A program made the translations under genes and the position numbers. From Romanomermis culicivorax (taxonomy: Eukaryota > Nematoda > Enoplea > Mermithida > Mermithidae), in contig CAWUHX010000067.1 of the NCBI GenBank assembly GCA_963922205.1, positions 62,001 to 126,000 on the forward strand: a stretch of DNA of 64,000 bases. Reading direction: 5' to 3'. The notes under the pieces were generated by a model. It saw nothing but the letters and a program-made list of their open reading frames with translations. It had not been told where the DNA came from and made no database searches. Positions 1 through 12,300 of the stretch are shown one piece after another; within the stretch, counting starts at the first letter, position 1, and every line of letters begins with the position of its first letter.

Positions 1-1321
1 CTTACAACTGAATCTGTGTTCTCAGTTTTTCGATCTATGATTGATTCAAATGTTTAGATTCGTATTCCAGAACCATTTTCGAAATATTGTGTTAAACTTG
101 AGTTCGAAATTTTTTCTTTGTTCTTGACTTTTTGACCGGTATTTCATTGAAATTTTCAATTTTTTATTTATCAGTCTTGATTAAATTTTCGAAATCAAGT
201 TGACAAAACACTTCAAAAATCTAGTGTTCACTATCAAATGCCTGAACAGGTAATGATATTTTTTGTAAGTTTTATTTGAATTACATTTGTTCTAAAATTC
301 TGAAGTTCGAATAAAGTTCAGATAGGGCGAAATTTACAGCGCACTGGAAATGTAAATTTCGTCTGCTTACTTTAGTCTCAAAAAGTTTTTAGCCTTGCCA
401 CTCGTTGATTGCCTATTTTTCTACATATAACAACGCAATAAGCATTTTTATTTCCTTATTTGTGTGTTGCCATAATATGCGTTATTACCTTTATTGACCG
501 TTACAATCATTATAGTTCTATACGATCCTGTAACTTTTGTCTTTCTATTGTTTTATGTATTTTTTGCTTTTTGGCGGCACGATCATCACGCCTATCATGA
601 TCAATATAATGTATTTTTGACTTCAATAAAATTCTATTTATCGACTTCTTGGCCGCCACAGAGGAAATATTTGAGATAAGCTGGAATACTGATAGAAGCA
701 TAGTATTCAAATTGCAGAAAGATACTATACGAAAATGTTAACGGGCAAGATTGCCATGGAAATAATTTTCGGAAGATAATGCGGAGAGTTTTACAGTTTC
801 AAAAATGGAAAAAAGACGAAAATTGGCACTGTCGTCGAAATCGTTTTTCTAACAAAATTTTTACTAAATTTTGTTAGTGTTATGTTAACAGATCTTCAGT
901 CGAACGTGACACGTGTTTAGCTGGAAGTCGATAACATAAAATAGTTCTTTCTTTTCGACCTTTATTTACAAGCATTTCAAGAAAAACAGGCTGGTAGTTG
1001 AGTTGAGCAATTATTGGTGTTCCTAGTGTACACACTGAGCAGCGAATCCCCACAACAGCGATTCTCAAAACAATGATTCTAAAATAGACTGCAAAGTGAT
1101 AAACTTATGAAAAAGGACTGCATACTTTTGTTACAGTCATCATCTCTTGATGATGCTGAAAACAGACAGAAACAAATTTGTAAGTTTATAGCTCTTTCAC
1201 TGTTTGAAAATCTCCCGTTGTCGATTAAAGTAAAAAACACTTTGTTGATGCAGAAAAGACACACTAAAAAAAGTTAGATGAGCATCTGCATGTATGCCTC
1301 CCATTTATTTTGAAATGGTAG
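1..1321. other. AT-rich intergenic DNA, no gene seen
   Basis: No reading frame here looks like a protein; the open frames are short and rich in Phe, Ile and Lys. Around 820-1075 there is a stretch resembling 40069-40240 (shared words such as actgtcgtc.aaatcg and aagcatt.taagaaaaac) followed by short direct repeats of the type agcgattctcaaaac. This suggests a decayed copy of a dispersed fold-back-like repeat. Confidence 0.5.
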
Positions 1322-2707
1322 TGTCACATTAACTGAATTTGGAGCCATGTCACATTAAGTAAAATTGTGGCCAATCACATTGATGGGAAAACCCATGCCA
1401 TATTGATAGAAAATACGGCCATGTCACTGGAAGTGACATGCTGTGACCCCGTTGGGTGGCTCCGTTTGGTTATTCAGTTTGGGAACCTGACCCGGCTAGT
1501 AGTGACTATAGGAAGGCCTATAGAGTACCTTGGTGCTGTCCTAGGGTTCTGCTGTAGAGTAATGGACAATGCCACCAGGTCAGGAGTGCCAATCCCTGGT
1601 CCTATTCAATGAGAATGAAGGACAAGGTCACTGTGGAATGACCTAATGTAGGGGACTCGATTGTAAACCTAAATCCCCTTTTTGGCCCTAACCCAAGAGG
1701 TACAAGGGCTCCTCTAACTGAGGGGAATCTTATGGGAAAACCGACTTAGGAAAGGGTTCCCCAAAATACACCCTCAATAACAATAATCCCCTGAGAAGAC
1801 TGACCTAGTCCTGTTCTTCAAATACGATTCGGCATGAGGGCGACGGGTCCCTGTTGATCCACAGGTTCACGGGTCTTGGATGGTGGGAATGGAGGGTGAC
1901 GGGGATCCGGTCAGGTCGGTGCTGTGGGTGATGTGAATAGGTTGACGGGCGACGCAAACGATCCAAGGGTGGAGCAGCAGGAGGTAACTTGGCACAAGGG
2001 GTGATGGGTATATTCCTGAATAGGATTCGGGCGCCGGACCCAGTGGACACAATAAACGTATGCAAATTTATTGGTGTAAGGAGTACGGCGGTGGATGCAA
2101 TAATTATATAAATTCGACGAACGCAGAACTAAAAACGCAAGGAAAACTTGGAGAGCCCAAAAATGAGTACAAAACTAACGAAACAGGCCCTTTTAAGGAC
2201 CTCATGGACCTACAGTATGCCCTGGGCGGACCTAATCGACGCCCAAGCTAACTCATGCAGCAGAAGTCGGTGCAGAAGATGCCTATGGTCACATAGACAT
2301 TTTCCAGTTCCAATCCGTTAAGCATTGGGGCGAGTTTCACTCTCCATGCTTAACATATGAACATCTTTTAATGAGAATTTCCAAACTAGTCGTTTTGCGT
2401 TGCAAAACATCACTAGTTTTTACTGATAAGAGGTGCACGTAATGCTCCAATTATGGCCATGAGCTCGTAGAGCTTATCTGGTGGAAATTCTGATTAACAG
2501 GTTACATACCGTAGTCTACATGCGGAACAGAAACAACAAAAATGTAACGAAAATGAAACACAAAAATGCACACAAGAATGCATGTAAAACATAATGAACA
2601 AAACGAAATAAAAGTAAGTAACTGTTAAACAAAATATGACAAAAGACATAAAGTGTGAACATGATGTAAATCACGTGACGTTGGGCAAAATTGATCGGCA
2701 TGTGACA
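1322..2707 (-). mobile_element. Solo LTR related to the LTRs of element 2
   Basis: The segment begins TGTCACATTA and ends GCATGTGACA, the same inverted termini (TGTCAC...GTGACA) as the 1463-bp LTRs at 23568-25030 and 38307-39769. It is flanked by a perfect 4-bp duplication, gtag, at 1318-1321 and 2708-2711. Internal blocks align with those LTRs at moderate divergence, for example around 'gggtaatggacaa', 'aatgacctaa' and 'caatcccctgagaagact'. No internal domain remains, so this is a solo LTR left by LTR-LTR recombination of an older related family. By analogy to element 2 its sense strand is minus. Confidence 0.92.
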
Positions 2708-2857
2708 GTAGATGCAGGTGGGAGCAAATTCAGCAGACATGAGGTCGAACAATCTTCACATAATCTCAGAGCTCTTCAATGACGTAATCATTATCAATAA
2801 CCCAGAAGCAGGAAGAAAAAATTACGAGAAGAGCCACTTGAAAAAACCCATTACCAC

Positions 2858-3270
2858 CATACATGAACATGGGGGTGGGGTTTGACCCCCCAGCAGATTT
2901 TTATTGACCCCAGCAGATTCTTGCTGACCCCCAGCAGATTTGACTCAACTAGCTATGATTGAGAAGTTGATGAAAGAAAATGAGCAAGGGAGAAGAGAAA
3001 GTCGTCATAAAAATGGAAATGATGCTCTAGTTTAACAATTTTTCTAAACAAAGCATACTTGATTCCTAAGGAGTAACATTAAAACTTCAAAAAGTGCTGT
3101 CTAAGCAAATTATTTCTCATATATGACTAATATAGGTTGAAGAACATGCTGCTTGGATGTTGGAAGACCTTTCTAAGACCTTTTTTTCATTATCAGGAAC
3201 GAAAAAAAAATTGTATTCCTTCCCCTGTCCTGGCTGACCCCCAGCAGAATTTCTATGCTGTACATATATG
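2858..3270. mobile_element. hAT-type MITE, copy 1 (CATACATG ends, CCCCCAGCAGA motifs)
   Basis: Homologous to 7209-7590 and, inverted, to 57124-57460. It begins catacatgaac, carries repeated ccccagcaga words near both ends and ends tacatatatg. The TSD is not clean here (attaccac on the left, accacttg on the right), so this copy is older or its ends are damaged. No coding capacity. Confidence 0.75.
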
Positions 3271-5400
3271 ACCACTTGAAAAAAATCGTTGCTTTCGACC
3301 ATGATGCACAACATGCACCGTAAAAATTTCGAGATGCTTCGGAAAAATTTCAAGATGCATCGCAAAAAAATCAATATGTAAAGAGTTTTTCGATGTTCGA
3401 CTTTTTTTTGAAGTAAAAATCAAGACTCCAACTTGAAAAAGTTAAGATTCCATCTTGAAAAAATCAAGATTCCGTCCTGAAAAAATCAAGATCCCTACAT
3501 GAAAAAAATCAAGATCCCATGTTTAAAAAATTAATATTCCATCTTGAAGAAAAATCAAGATGGATAGCACGTCAAAGGATGAGAATTTTGACACTAGCCA
3601 GTCAAAGGCGTCGCTCCGCATCCTATGTTCATATATACGGGAACCCTTCAAGGTAGATTTCTGAGATCGCGGCTTGCTCCTTGGTTTTTACGGAGGGCGG
3701 CAGAGGGGAAGAGGTTATTTTGCACGGGATCAGAAATGCTTGTTTATCACCCAAAATGTAGTAATTCTGGAAAATAATCAAAATTTTTAACTTTGTCTGC
3801 AATTCTCAGACCATTCCGTATCTGCTCAGGAACCCGACAAAGAAACAAAAATTTGGTACCTTATCCGAAATTGGGTGAAAAACAAGCATTTTTGACGTTT
3901 TTCTGAAAAATCTTGAAAAATAAAAATTTTAATGAAAAATGGGTATGTCTATCAGAGGGCCTTGAAAAAGTCGTTACCACTTGAAAAAAATCGTTACCTT
4001 CTAACATGATGTACAATATTATTTCAAGATGCATATCTAAAAAATTTCAAGATCATTCGCGAAGAAGTCGAGATGTGAGTACGATGTTCCACTTTCTTTC
4101 CAAGTGCATCGCATTTTTACAAGATAATCTTGGAAAGAATCAATATGGCATCTTGAAAAAATTCAAGATGGTGTCGTGAGAAAATCAAGATTTTATCTTG
4201 AACAAAAATCAAGATGTGATCTTAAATAATAATCAAGATTGCATCTTGAAAAAAATCGATGTCCCATCTTGAAAAAAACAAGATCCCGTTTTGAAAAATC
4301 AAGATGGAAAAAAATTCTGAAACCAGCCAGTCAAAGGCGTGCTTCGCCTTGTGTTTATGCAGGGTGAGCTAAAAAAGGCGAGCGGCACTGACTTTTATAG
4401 CTTTCGAACGGGTGAAGCTTTTTTAATGCGGTTTCCTGTTATCAATAGATAAAACATCTGGCATAAATACTGCAAAGTTTCAACCAGATTGCCCGGATAT
4501 TGACTGACTAGAATCAAAAATACTAAACGTCGATTTTCCTGCTAATAAATATTTAAAAATTGACAAAATCAACTTGTTTAACAGCAGAAAAGTACAATAG
4601 ATCCAATCATAAGAATCATATAACAGCTGGAAATTATAAGAGAGCCCTTTTAGTGTGTCCTAATTTCTGTTTCACCAATAGTTTCAGTCGTTTTTCGATC
4701 TGGTCAATGACACAGTTGATTTTGCTTCAATTTTCCTTTTTTTCCAATTTCATAACAAAAGCTCTTGATTTTTGTGAAATTTTAATCATATTGAAACAAG
4801 CAGCAGCTGACTTTAAATTACGTGTAACTCACAAATTTGGGTGATTTCAAAAGTATTATTGTGTGTAAGCAGCTTTACAAAACTTTTTTCACAATAGGAC
4901 AACTTCTATTTTCATTTCAAAACTTTTATTTTTTGAAAAACGACCACTTTTACAAAATTTCTGTTTGTACAGTAACCATGAATGTTGGGAGCATGAAATT
5001 TGGCCCTTGTAGCAAAGACAAACAGGGCATTTTAACGCAGCAATCCGCATTATAAAGGCTTTATCCACTCATCGAAAGTTATGAAAGTCAGCACCGGTCG
5101 CCTTTTTTTGGCTCACCCTGTATATACAGGACCCTTCAAAGTGGATTTCTGAGGTCACGGCTTGCTGGTGGAGGGCAGCCTTGATTTTCAAGAGGGTAGG
5201 GTGGAAGAAAAAGCAGGTTATTTTTCACGAGGAATCCGATGGACATATTGGCTTTCCTCAAAAATTTTTATTTTTCGATTCTTCCAAAGGAACGTCAAAA
5301 ATGCTTGTTTTTCACCCCAAATGCGGTAATTTCCGAAAATAATCCGAATTTTTCTTTCTGTTTCCAGATCGCTGTTATGACTTTCGCTGTTTAGGGACAC
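3271..5400. repeat. Two degenerate copies of a roughly 0.7-kb unit containing a tcaagat/atcttga short repeat
   Basis: Copy A (about 3271-3975) and copy B (about 3976-5400, interrupted by an insertion at 4360-5120) share the same order of blocks: 'accacttgaaaaaaatcgtt', a tract of degenerate 20-30 bp repeats alternating atcttgaaaa and aatcaagat (about 3400-3560 and 4130-4310), 'gccagtcaaaggcgt', and 'tttctgag.tc.cggcttgct'. The short repeat is self-complementary, so each unit can fold into a small hairpin. No gene is seen. Confidence 0.65.
4360..5120. mobile_element. Tc1/mariner-type terminal-inverted-repeat element, non-autonomous
   Basis: The ends are inverted copies of one another: left CAGGGTGAGCTAAAAAAGGC, right (reverse complement) CAGGGTGAGCCAAAAAAAGG, with similarity continuing through gcactgactttt. 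The right end abuts 'tatatacag'; together with the uninterrupted version of the flanks at 3600-3640 this fits insertion at a TA. The interior has no transposase frame. CAGGGTG ends with a TA target are typical of Tc1/mariner relatives; the superfamily assignment is inference. Confidence 0.75.
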
Positions 5401-6992
5401 GCTTCATTCATAGTCTGAGAATGCAGACTTGTCCAAACGCTTTTTGAGACCATTTTTCCACTGCTGCGATTCTCCAATGCCACATGGCAATATCACGACC
5501 AGACCATAAAGTAAAACTCTAACCAGCAGCAGACTTCTACGAAATAGTGATTTTAGTATACCGATATTGTTGCCGTATTGCATGTATGTTGCTAGCTGAA
5601 TTATTTTTGCTTACAAAATGGGGCGCTGAGCACAATTTTTCGCTGCTCCGAAAAAAGAGCTGCTCACTCAATGTACTATAGCCCATTTAATTTGAAATGA
5701 TAGACAGGGCGACAACAAAAAAGTAGGCTTAATTTGATAGGTCATGCGTGCAAAACTTATTATTGTAGAATGACGAAGAATTTCTCTATGACAACGGAGC
5801 GCCAAAATCTAGAAAGACTCCGACGTTTATTCAATTTTTATTTGGATAGAACAGTGTGTTTTACACGCGAGTATTACTCTGGGAATTTTAATCATGATGA
5901 GGTAATGGAGGAACCTCATCAGCTGTTGCTTTGGCTGCTCACTGAAGAAAAAAATTCAATTAATTACAGTTATAAGCTTACTAGTTTTTTCCGTATTGAA
6001 CTTATTTTCATGGGATCGCTGCAACTATAATCGGCAATTAAAAAGCCAAGACGCAAGTGAAAAAAATTAGGAGAAAAATCACCGATTTCATTGTGTAGCA
6101 CGAACTAGAATTTGTTGTTGCCAAATATCGGAAGCGCAACGAAAATGTAGGAGGGTAATTTTAGACAAACTACTCCAACCACTCATAACTCTGTCAAAAG
6201 GGACGACATTATTTTTTAAACCATGTCTTTGAATAGATCTCAACGAGGTCTAACGAATGATTGCAATTTGTTGCGTTTTAACGAAAAATTCACTATGCTT
6301 GGGTGAGGTCAAACTTTTTCTGAATGAGGCAAAATCCTCAAACTTTCTGAGTGAGGTAAAATCAGGGAGTAAGATTAAGAAATCCTGCACCAAACCGGGT
6401 TTCTAAAAACATGTTCTCAGTTGATAACACTTTCTATAAGAACATGTGAGAGTCCGTTTTTTATAGAATTCTTGTCCGTTGAAAAATGACAAAAAAGTAC
6501 CCGCCTCAAGTCGTTTATACAAAAGTTATTCTGTACGACTATAACTCGGTAAAGCGTAACTGAGTGGTTCACAAGTTTCAAATCCTGTGACAAGGTTTAG
6601 TAGCTGGGACCCGTTAAGTTATTGGACAGTCGTTACCTTCCACTTTTATTATTTAAGCATCGCGTACTTCAGAGTTTAGGCAATGAAAATTAGAAAGCCA
6701 CGATTTTTTACCTTAACTTCAATCATTCCAGGACAGATTTTTTCGATAAACATTTGCGAACTAAGAAAAAAGTAAAACTTCCTGTGACGTTGCATGTATT
6801 TTATGCGAATGAATTGGTTGTTGGGGTGGTATACACAGACAATGTTCACCTATATTGCGAAATCGTAATACATGGACTAATTTTCGAGAGCTAAATTTTA
6901 CTTATTGGCGTTTGGCCATTATGAGCAAAACTTGATGAAGAGATGATAACTTACGCTAATGAACTACTATTATTGATTTTGCTTGTGATCAG
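5401..6992. other. AT-rich intergenic DNA upstream of the TTL gene
   Basis: No convincing coding sequence. A first exon of the downstream TTL gene, with a signal peptide, should lie in or beyond this stretch, but I could not identify it. At 5380-5480 there are short words (tttcgctgtttagggacacgct, split by mismatches) resembling 40010-40030, so a fragment of a dispersed repeat is present. Confidence 0.45.
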
Positions 6993-8025
6993 TAAAGTTT
7001 ACTGTGGGACTAGATGCGCCACAGCCGTGGGAACTGTGCATTGCCGAATCAATTCTACAATGGCCATGGATGTAGAAGTATTCCTAATGGATGACGATGG
7101 TAATTTTTGATTTATTTCATGCCAAATATCTCCGTTGAATAATATATATTTTGAATCGATATTTCATATTTCTACGATTTCTTACGAAGCCATATCGTTA
7201 ATGAGGACCATACATGCACGTGGGGGGTTTGGGGGGCGGTTTGACCCCCAGCAGACTTTGACTGACCCCCAGCAATGATAGAGAAGATGTCGAAGGAAAA
7301 TGAGCAAGAGAGAAGAAAAAGTCCTCATAAAAATGGGCATGATGCCATAGTTTAACAATTTTTCTAAACAAAGCGTATTTGATTCCAAAAAAGCAACATT
7401 AAAACTTTTTAAAAGTACAGTCTAAGCAAATAATTTCACATATCTGACTAATATAAGTTGAAGAATATGCTGCTTAGATGTCAGAAGACCTATGTAAGAC
7501 TGTTTTTTCGTTATCAACGAAAAAAAATGGTGTATTCCACCCCCTGTCCGGCCTAACCTCCAGCAGAATTTCTATGCTGTGCCATGTATGATGAGGACAC
7601 TGGAAATTGGTTAACCAAGATTTACCAATTTTTTGAGTACGTTACTCATACTCTATAATTTTTAAATTTACAAAAGTCTTCAAAAAGATAAAGTGTAGTT
7701 TTTTGGTAGCCCACTAAAATTGAATAATATATTCTGCAATAATTTCCCGTAACGATGAGCTTTCTTTTCCACTTCATCGATTTTTGCCTATCTTTTTCTG
7801 TTATTAGGCATCGGTAACCCGGACGATCAAATGGGATGGAATACGGCCGACGAAAATGGTCGTTTCAAAGTCGAAGGTTGCGGCTACGATTTTTTGTCCG
7901 ATCCCGATCCATTTGTCAAAATTTTCACTTACTGTAACTCACCGAAAGGCAAATACATAAAAACTAAAGTTGTACATATTTTCGCACCCGATATTATTGA
8001 TTACGGCGATATTGATCTGGATTGA
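6993..8025 (+). CDS. Transthyretin-like (TTL) family protein, two visible exons
   Basis: Exons 6993-7099 and 7808-8025 are joined in phase across a GT-AG intron (donor g|gtaattt, acceptor attag|gc), giving about 105 residues and a stop at 8023-8025. The product shows the TTL pattern: a Cys-containing start, a strand ending in an acidic LMDDDG turn, a D-D-M-G / T-x-x-N-G-x-F segment, then D-P-x-x-x-I-x-x-Y-C-N and a C-terminal DYGDIDLD strand. TTL proteins are small secreted beta-sandwich proteins found mainly in nematodes, with roles such as apoptotic-cell recognition (TTR-52); the role of this one is unknown. The 5' boundary is the acceptor at 6991-6992, chosen because the frame stays open; an upstream exon with start codon and signal peptide is missing from my model. 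The intron carries a hAT-type MITE. Confidence 0.8.
7209..7590. mobile_element. hAT-type MITE, copy 2, inside the TTL intron
   Basis: Ends catacatgcac and (reverse complement) catacatggcac. Flanked by a perfect 8-bp TSD, atgaggac, at 7201-7208 and 7591-7598. An 8-bp TSD with CA-starting inverted ends is the signature of the hAT superfamily. Interior homologous to 2858-3270 and 57124-57460; no coding capacity. Confidence 0.92.
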
Positions 8026-8596
8026 TGATAAATACACAACAAGGCGAATTTTGTCGTGAAGAATTCACTGTCATACTATTCTGATGTGAATTACTGTTGA
8101 TTTAAAGAATATACAGAAGACTCGCTTGTATAGTATGTTTTTTGTATAAAAAGTTTCACCCCTATTCAGCGAAACACACAATAGCGAAACTCAAAATAGC
8201 GAGACTCAATACAGCGAGTCTCAAAGCGTCCATGTCTCAAAATAGCGAAGTCCCAGAAAAAATGCCCGAAATAGAGAATTTTCAAAAAAGTTATCTTTAG
8301 AATGGGGAAATGGAGATTGGGCGGGGTAGACGTTCTGGCGCATGACCTGTCTGGTCCTCTATTTCGATCCTTTTGACATCAATCGCCAGATTTCTGACAT
8401 AATAGCTTTAGAGCGTTTTGACGACATTACAGATTTTTATTCTGGTCTGTTTATTATTATTTCATGTTTTTTGTTTATTTTTTCGTTTATCGACTTATTC
8501 CTTTTTTATATTCTTTTTATTTTGAGCCAATTTTTGTTCTTTTTTTATTTTTTCAGGTTGTGTACTTTTGTTTTGTTTTTTACCTACTTTTTATTC
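8026..8596. repeat. Spacer with a short tandem repeat (8165-8265)
   Basis: Downstream of the TTL stop, 8165-8265 holds about seven degenerate 13-16 bp units of the form aatagcgaaactca. The same motif in reverse complement occurs at 39896-40035. The remainder is AT-rich with a T-rich tract up to the LTR of element 1 at 8597. No gene is seen. Confidence 0.7.
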
Positions 8597-9214
8597 TGTT
8601 GGGCACCCTGTTGATGCCAATTCGTGTGGGGAAATCGACATGCAAATCGACAAAAGGGACGACCAGCGGCGCAGACATTTGCATAGAATGGAGCGCCACC
8701 AAAAGACCAAGAAAGATAGTGAAAGTCATTCTTCACTTAATATCGTTTTTATTATATTTCTTGACATTTTTGCTGGCGTCCCTAAATACAATTTTCCCAG
8801 CAACTTGTTTTCTTACTGAGTTATTCACTGTGGTATACCCACATTCTTTTTGCATAATTCGTCGGACTTATTGTTTAACATATTCGTTTGTTTATTTAGA
8901 TATTATTAGCGATCGACGAAGGCGGAGGGCCAAAGGCCCAGGCGCCGGCTTACATCAAGTAAGTTTTGGGAAACCCCTTTTGGGTTATACCCAAGTAAGT
9001 TTATCCCTGAGGGGATTCCTTGTCTCATCTAGGAGACTGCGGAGGTCTTTGGTAAGGCCCCCGTATTTAGAACAAAGTTTATCTTTGTTGTTGTAGGTCT
9101 GGGGATAAACGGACTGTTGCACAGATCACCGAGGCTCAGCCAAGGTATCAGTTCTAACAGGTCAGTTCAGACCCAATCTTTTCTTACGCCTCTTAAGGAA
9201 AGACCTGCACAACA
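8597..9214 (+). repeat. 5' LTR of element 1
   Basis: A 618-bp direct repeat of 22645-23262 with TGTTG...CAACA ends. The two differences found are a/g in 'atcgac(a/g)aaagg' and 'gtccct(a/g)aatac'. An open frame crosses it, but it is shared by both LTRs and does not resemble a known protein. Confidence 0.96.
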
Positions 9215-9216
9215 AG

Positions 9217-9234
9217 TGGTGGCTTTTAACTCCT
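9217..9234 (+). other. Putative tRNA primer-binding site of element 1
   Basis: TGGTGGCTTTTAACTCC starts 2 nt after the LTR end, as expected for a primer-binding site complementary to a tRNA 3' CCA end. I did not identify the tRNA. Confidence 0.55.
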
Positions 9235-9310
9235 TACCACGGAACTTCGTAGTCAGACTAGGAGAAAAGAAAATCCTCCAGGTTTCTACAGAAAGTTAGC
9301 AGGATTTAAA

Positions 9311-12300
9311 ATGCCTAACGAAAGGATACCGAGAGGTAATACTTTACGTAGATCACCACCCAGAGTGGCGAGTGCTGGGAATCTAGTCAATTTGGGAGAC
9401 GGAGATCAGCAACGGCATGCTGCTCCGGACCCAGTGGTCCCAGATCAAACTCCCGCGAGGGTTCAACCATTGCAACAAAATGCAATGCATTTTACGCCTC
9501 AAGATGCAGGCGTACCGATTGACCGACCGCCAGCGATTGCCATCGATCCGCAGGAGGCAGGCCCGGCGAATCCGAACCCAGACGCCGATGGACCGCCGCA
9601 ACAAAATTTCAAAAGGTCACCGCCACCAAAGGTCGAATTAGCAGGACCAAAAAGGGACGTCATTACGCCCGAAATTCGACCAAATTTCGAAGAAAGGGAC
9701 CCCGAAATCGATCAAAGATTAGAGAGGATTCCCCAGGAACAAGAGCGATTCCAACCGCAGGAAAGTGCTCCCGAGATGTCCAATCAGGAGTTGGCGACGC
9801 AGCTACGCGAGTTGAAAGGGACCGTCGAGGCCTTGTTCGACATAATCGCAAATGCAGCCACAGAGGACAACAAAAGGGAAGCCGACAGGCGCCGACAGGA
9901 GCCGGATAGACAGGTTAGACCATGTAATAGGGGTGCAGAAAGAGACAACCGTCTCCCTGCTGAAATAAGTGCAGGCGCAGGGCCTAGTAATAGGCCTGAT
10001 GTTGATGAAGGGCAAAGGCTTAACTTTGAGCCCAAAAGTTGGAGAGGTCCAGCTAGAGATCTTCGATTCGAGGGAGCTGAGCAATCGGCAGACTTCAGGA
10101 ATCAAAGTCAGATAGCTCCGCAGCATCCAACTTTAACTAGAGTGGTCTATGATGGTAGAGGAAATATAGTTGATCCAAATACCCTTAGACCAGATCAATT
10201 GGCATCTTTCCCATATAGGGATTACAGGTTTGACAAAGACAATATGCCATCATATCAAGGAGGTGTACCACCTCAACGAGATCCAAATAGGGTTATGCTG
10301 CAATCCCTGAACTCTGATCTTGATCCAGTATTAACAGCAGCTTATGATCAGAGGGAAGTGCCATCAAATAATTTGGCACAAGAGATTGTAGTCAGGAATA
10401 TCGTTAAAGGTGTGTTACCCAAACTTTTAGATGAGGGTATGGTAAATCAGCAGGTGCTTAGCTTCTTAACAGCACTTGAAGGGGAATTCCGTAGGGATAC
10501 ACCCGAATCAGCTAAGTATGAAGCACTGCTGAGGCTTTCTAAAGGTAGACCGAAGGCTGTTGCAGGAGACAACATGACCTATAGGGAGGCCAGGAGAGCC
10601 ATTATTAATGTCTTTGCACCTGAATGTAACCTGGAAATGTTAACCAGGGAGTTGTTTGAGATCCAACAAAGACCCAATGAACAGGCCGTAGAGTTTTTAA
10701 AAAGGGTCAGTATATTAGTGGAACTAGTTAAAGGTGATTTAGACTATCAGTCTAAACAGAGACTGATTATTGATACCTTTATTTACAAGAGTGATCCTAC
10801 ATTTCAGTCTGAACTGAAAAATTCAAAGCATACCTTTAGAACCTGGTATGATCTTGCAGTAGAGGTTCATGATATTGAACGTAGGTACAAAAATGCCTTT
10901 CAGAGATACGGACCCAAGGGTACACAACAGGATCCTATAGTAATTAATGAAGTAGGTATGCCTAGTGGGCATGATCCTGAAATTGCCGTAGTTGCTAGGA
11001 ACCAGTCAGAAGGATATCAACAAGGCCAGAGGCAAAGGTTTCGGCAACCATATCAAACTATAGGTAATCAGGTACAGGCCCAAACCCAAAGGTCAAGGAG
11101 TGATTCTCCTGAGATAGAGGAGATTCCAGTTCGGGAAGCCCCTAGGGCTCAGACCGAAAAAGGTAAGAAAGAATCTCTTCTATTGAAAATCTCAAAAGAG
11201 ATGGTACAACTGGTCGAAAGGTTCGACCAGCTCCAGCAAAAGGTTGACAACAGGCAAATGGAAAATCGGTCTGATGTGGCCATACCTAGTACAAGTCAGG
11301 GAGGTCAAGTTTCCCGAGATCCGACTAAGCCATGGTGTGAGTTCCACAAGAACATAACACATAATACTGCAGACTGCAGGACATTGAGAGTATTGTCCGA
11401 GCGCAGGAGCAGAGGTAGAGCCAGCTTCCCTACCTACAACAGGGGAGGCTTCAACACTTTTGCTCGAGGTAACTATAGAGGTAGAGGAGGTTACCCAAAT
11501 GCCAACTTTAATAGCAGAGGCAGAGGTGCTTATAATGTAGGCTATTCAGGTTATCAGGATAGCCACGAGAGTTACCAACAGAATTCAGATTATAATGAAT
11601 TTCTGGAGTTTAAAAAGCAGAAGGAGCTGCAGAAGCAGTTCCAACAGATGCAGCAATACCAACAGCAAGCTGCATTACAGCATCCTCAGCCTCCTCAGGC
11701 AATTATGGGTCCCACTCAGACTCTGCAACAGGGTCAATTCACAAATCAGCCACCTCAGAAGGATTATTCGAGTGTTATGGTTGCAAGGCAATCTCAAATG
11801 AGTCCTTTAGGTGAAGTAAACCAGAGAGTGAGTTGCCCAAATGTTGTATTAGGTAGTATTGTGCAAATGAATGCAATTGCACCACAACCTGTAGTACCAT
11901 CAGTACAAGTAATAAGGAGAGGCACACCAGCTAGTCCTCAGGAACAACATTTGCTGGATACGTACCCCAGAACAGCCCCATTCCACATTGAGGTTGTTAT
12001 AGGAGGTCGTAAGACAATGGCTTTAATTGACACAGGAGCTCAGTGCACTGTCATGTCGGCTAAGTTTCTGAAAGAAACTTTGGGCCCAGACTACACTGAA
12101 TATCCAAGGATATTAAATGTTACTGTAGCCAACGGTAAGACAGTCCAAGCCCATGGGTATATCCAATTTAGGATGGATACATTGTGTGGACAGTTCCCCG
12201 TAAAAGCAATTGTAATTCCTGAAGCAGGTGAAAATGTCATTGTAGGAACAGACTTTTTGGCTCATCCTCAGGTAGGAGCCATAATAGATTTCAGGAATAG

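Noticed and set aside
8464..9096. 210-codon open frame across the 5' LTR of element 1
   Set aside because: It crosses the LTR boundary; the LTR part recurs at 22644-23144 as an identical shadow. Hydrophobic, Phe-rich sequence with no family resemblance.
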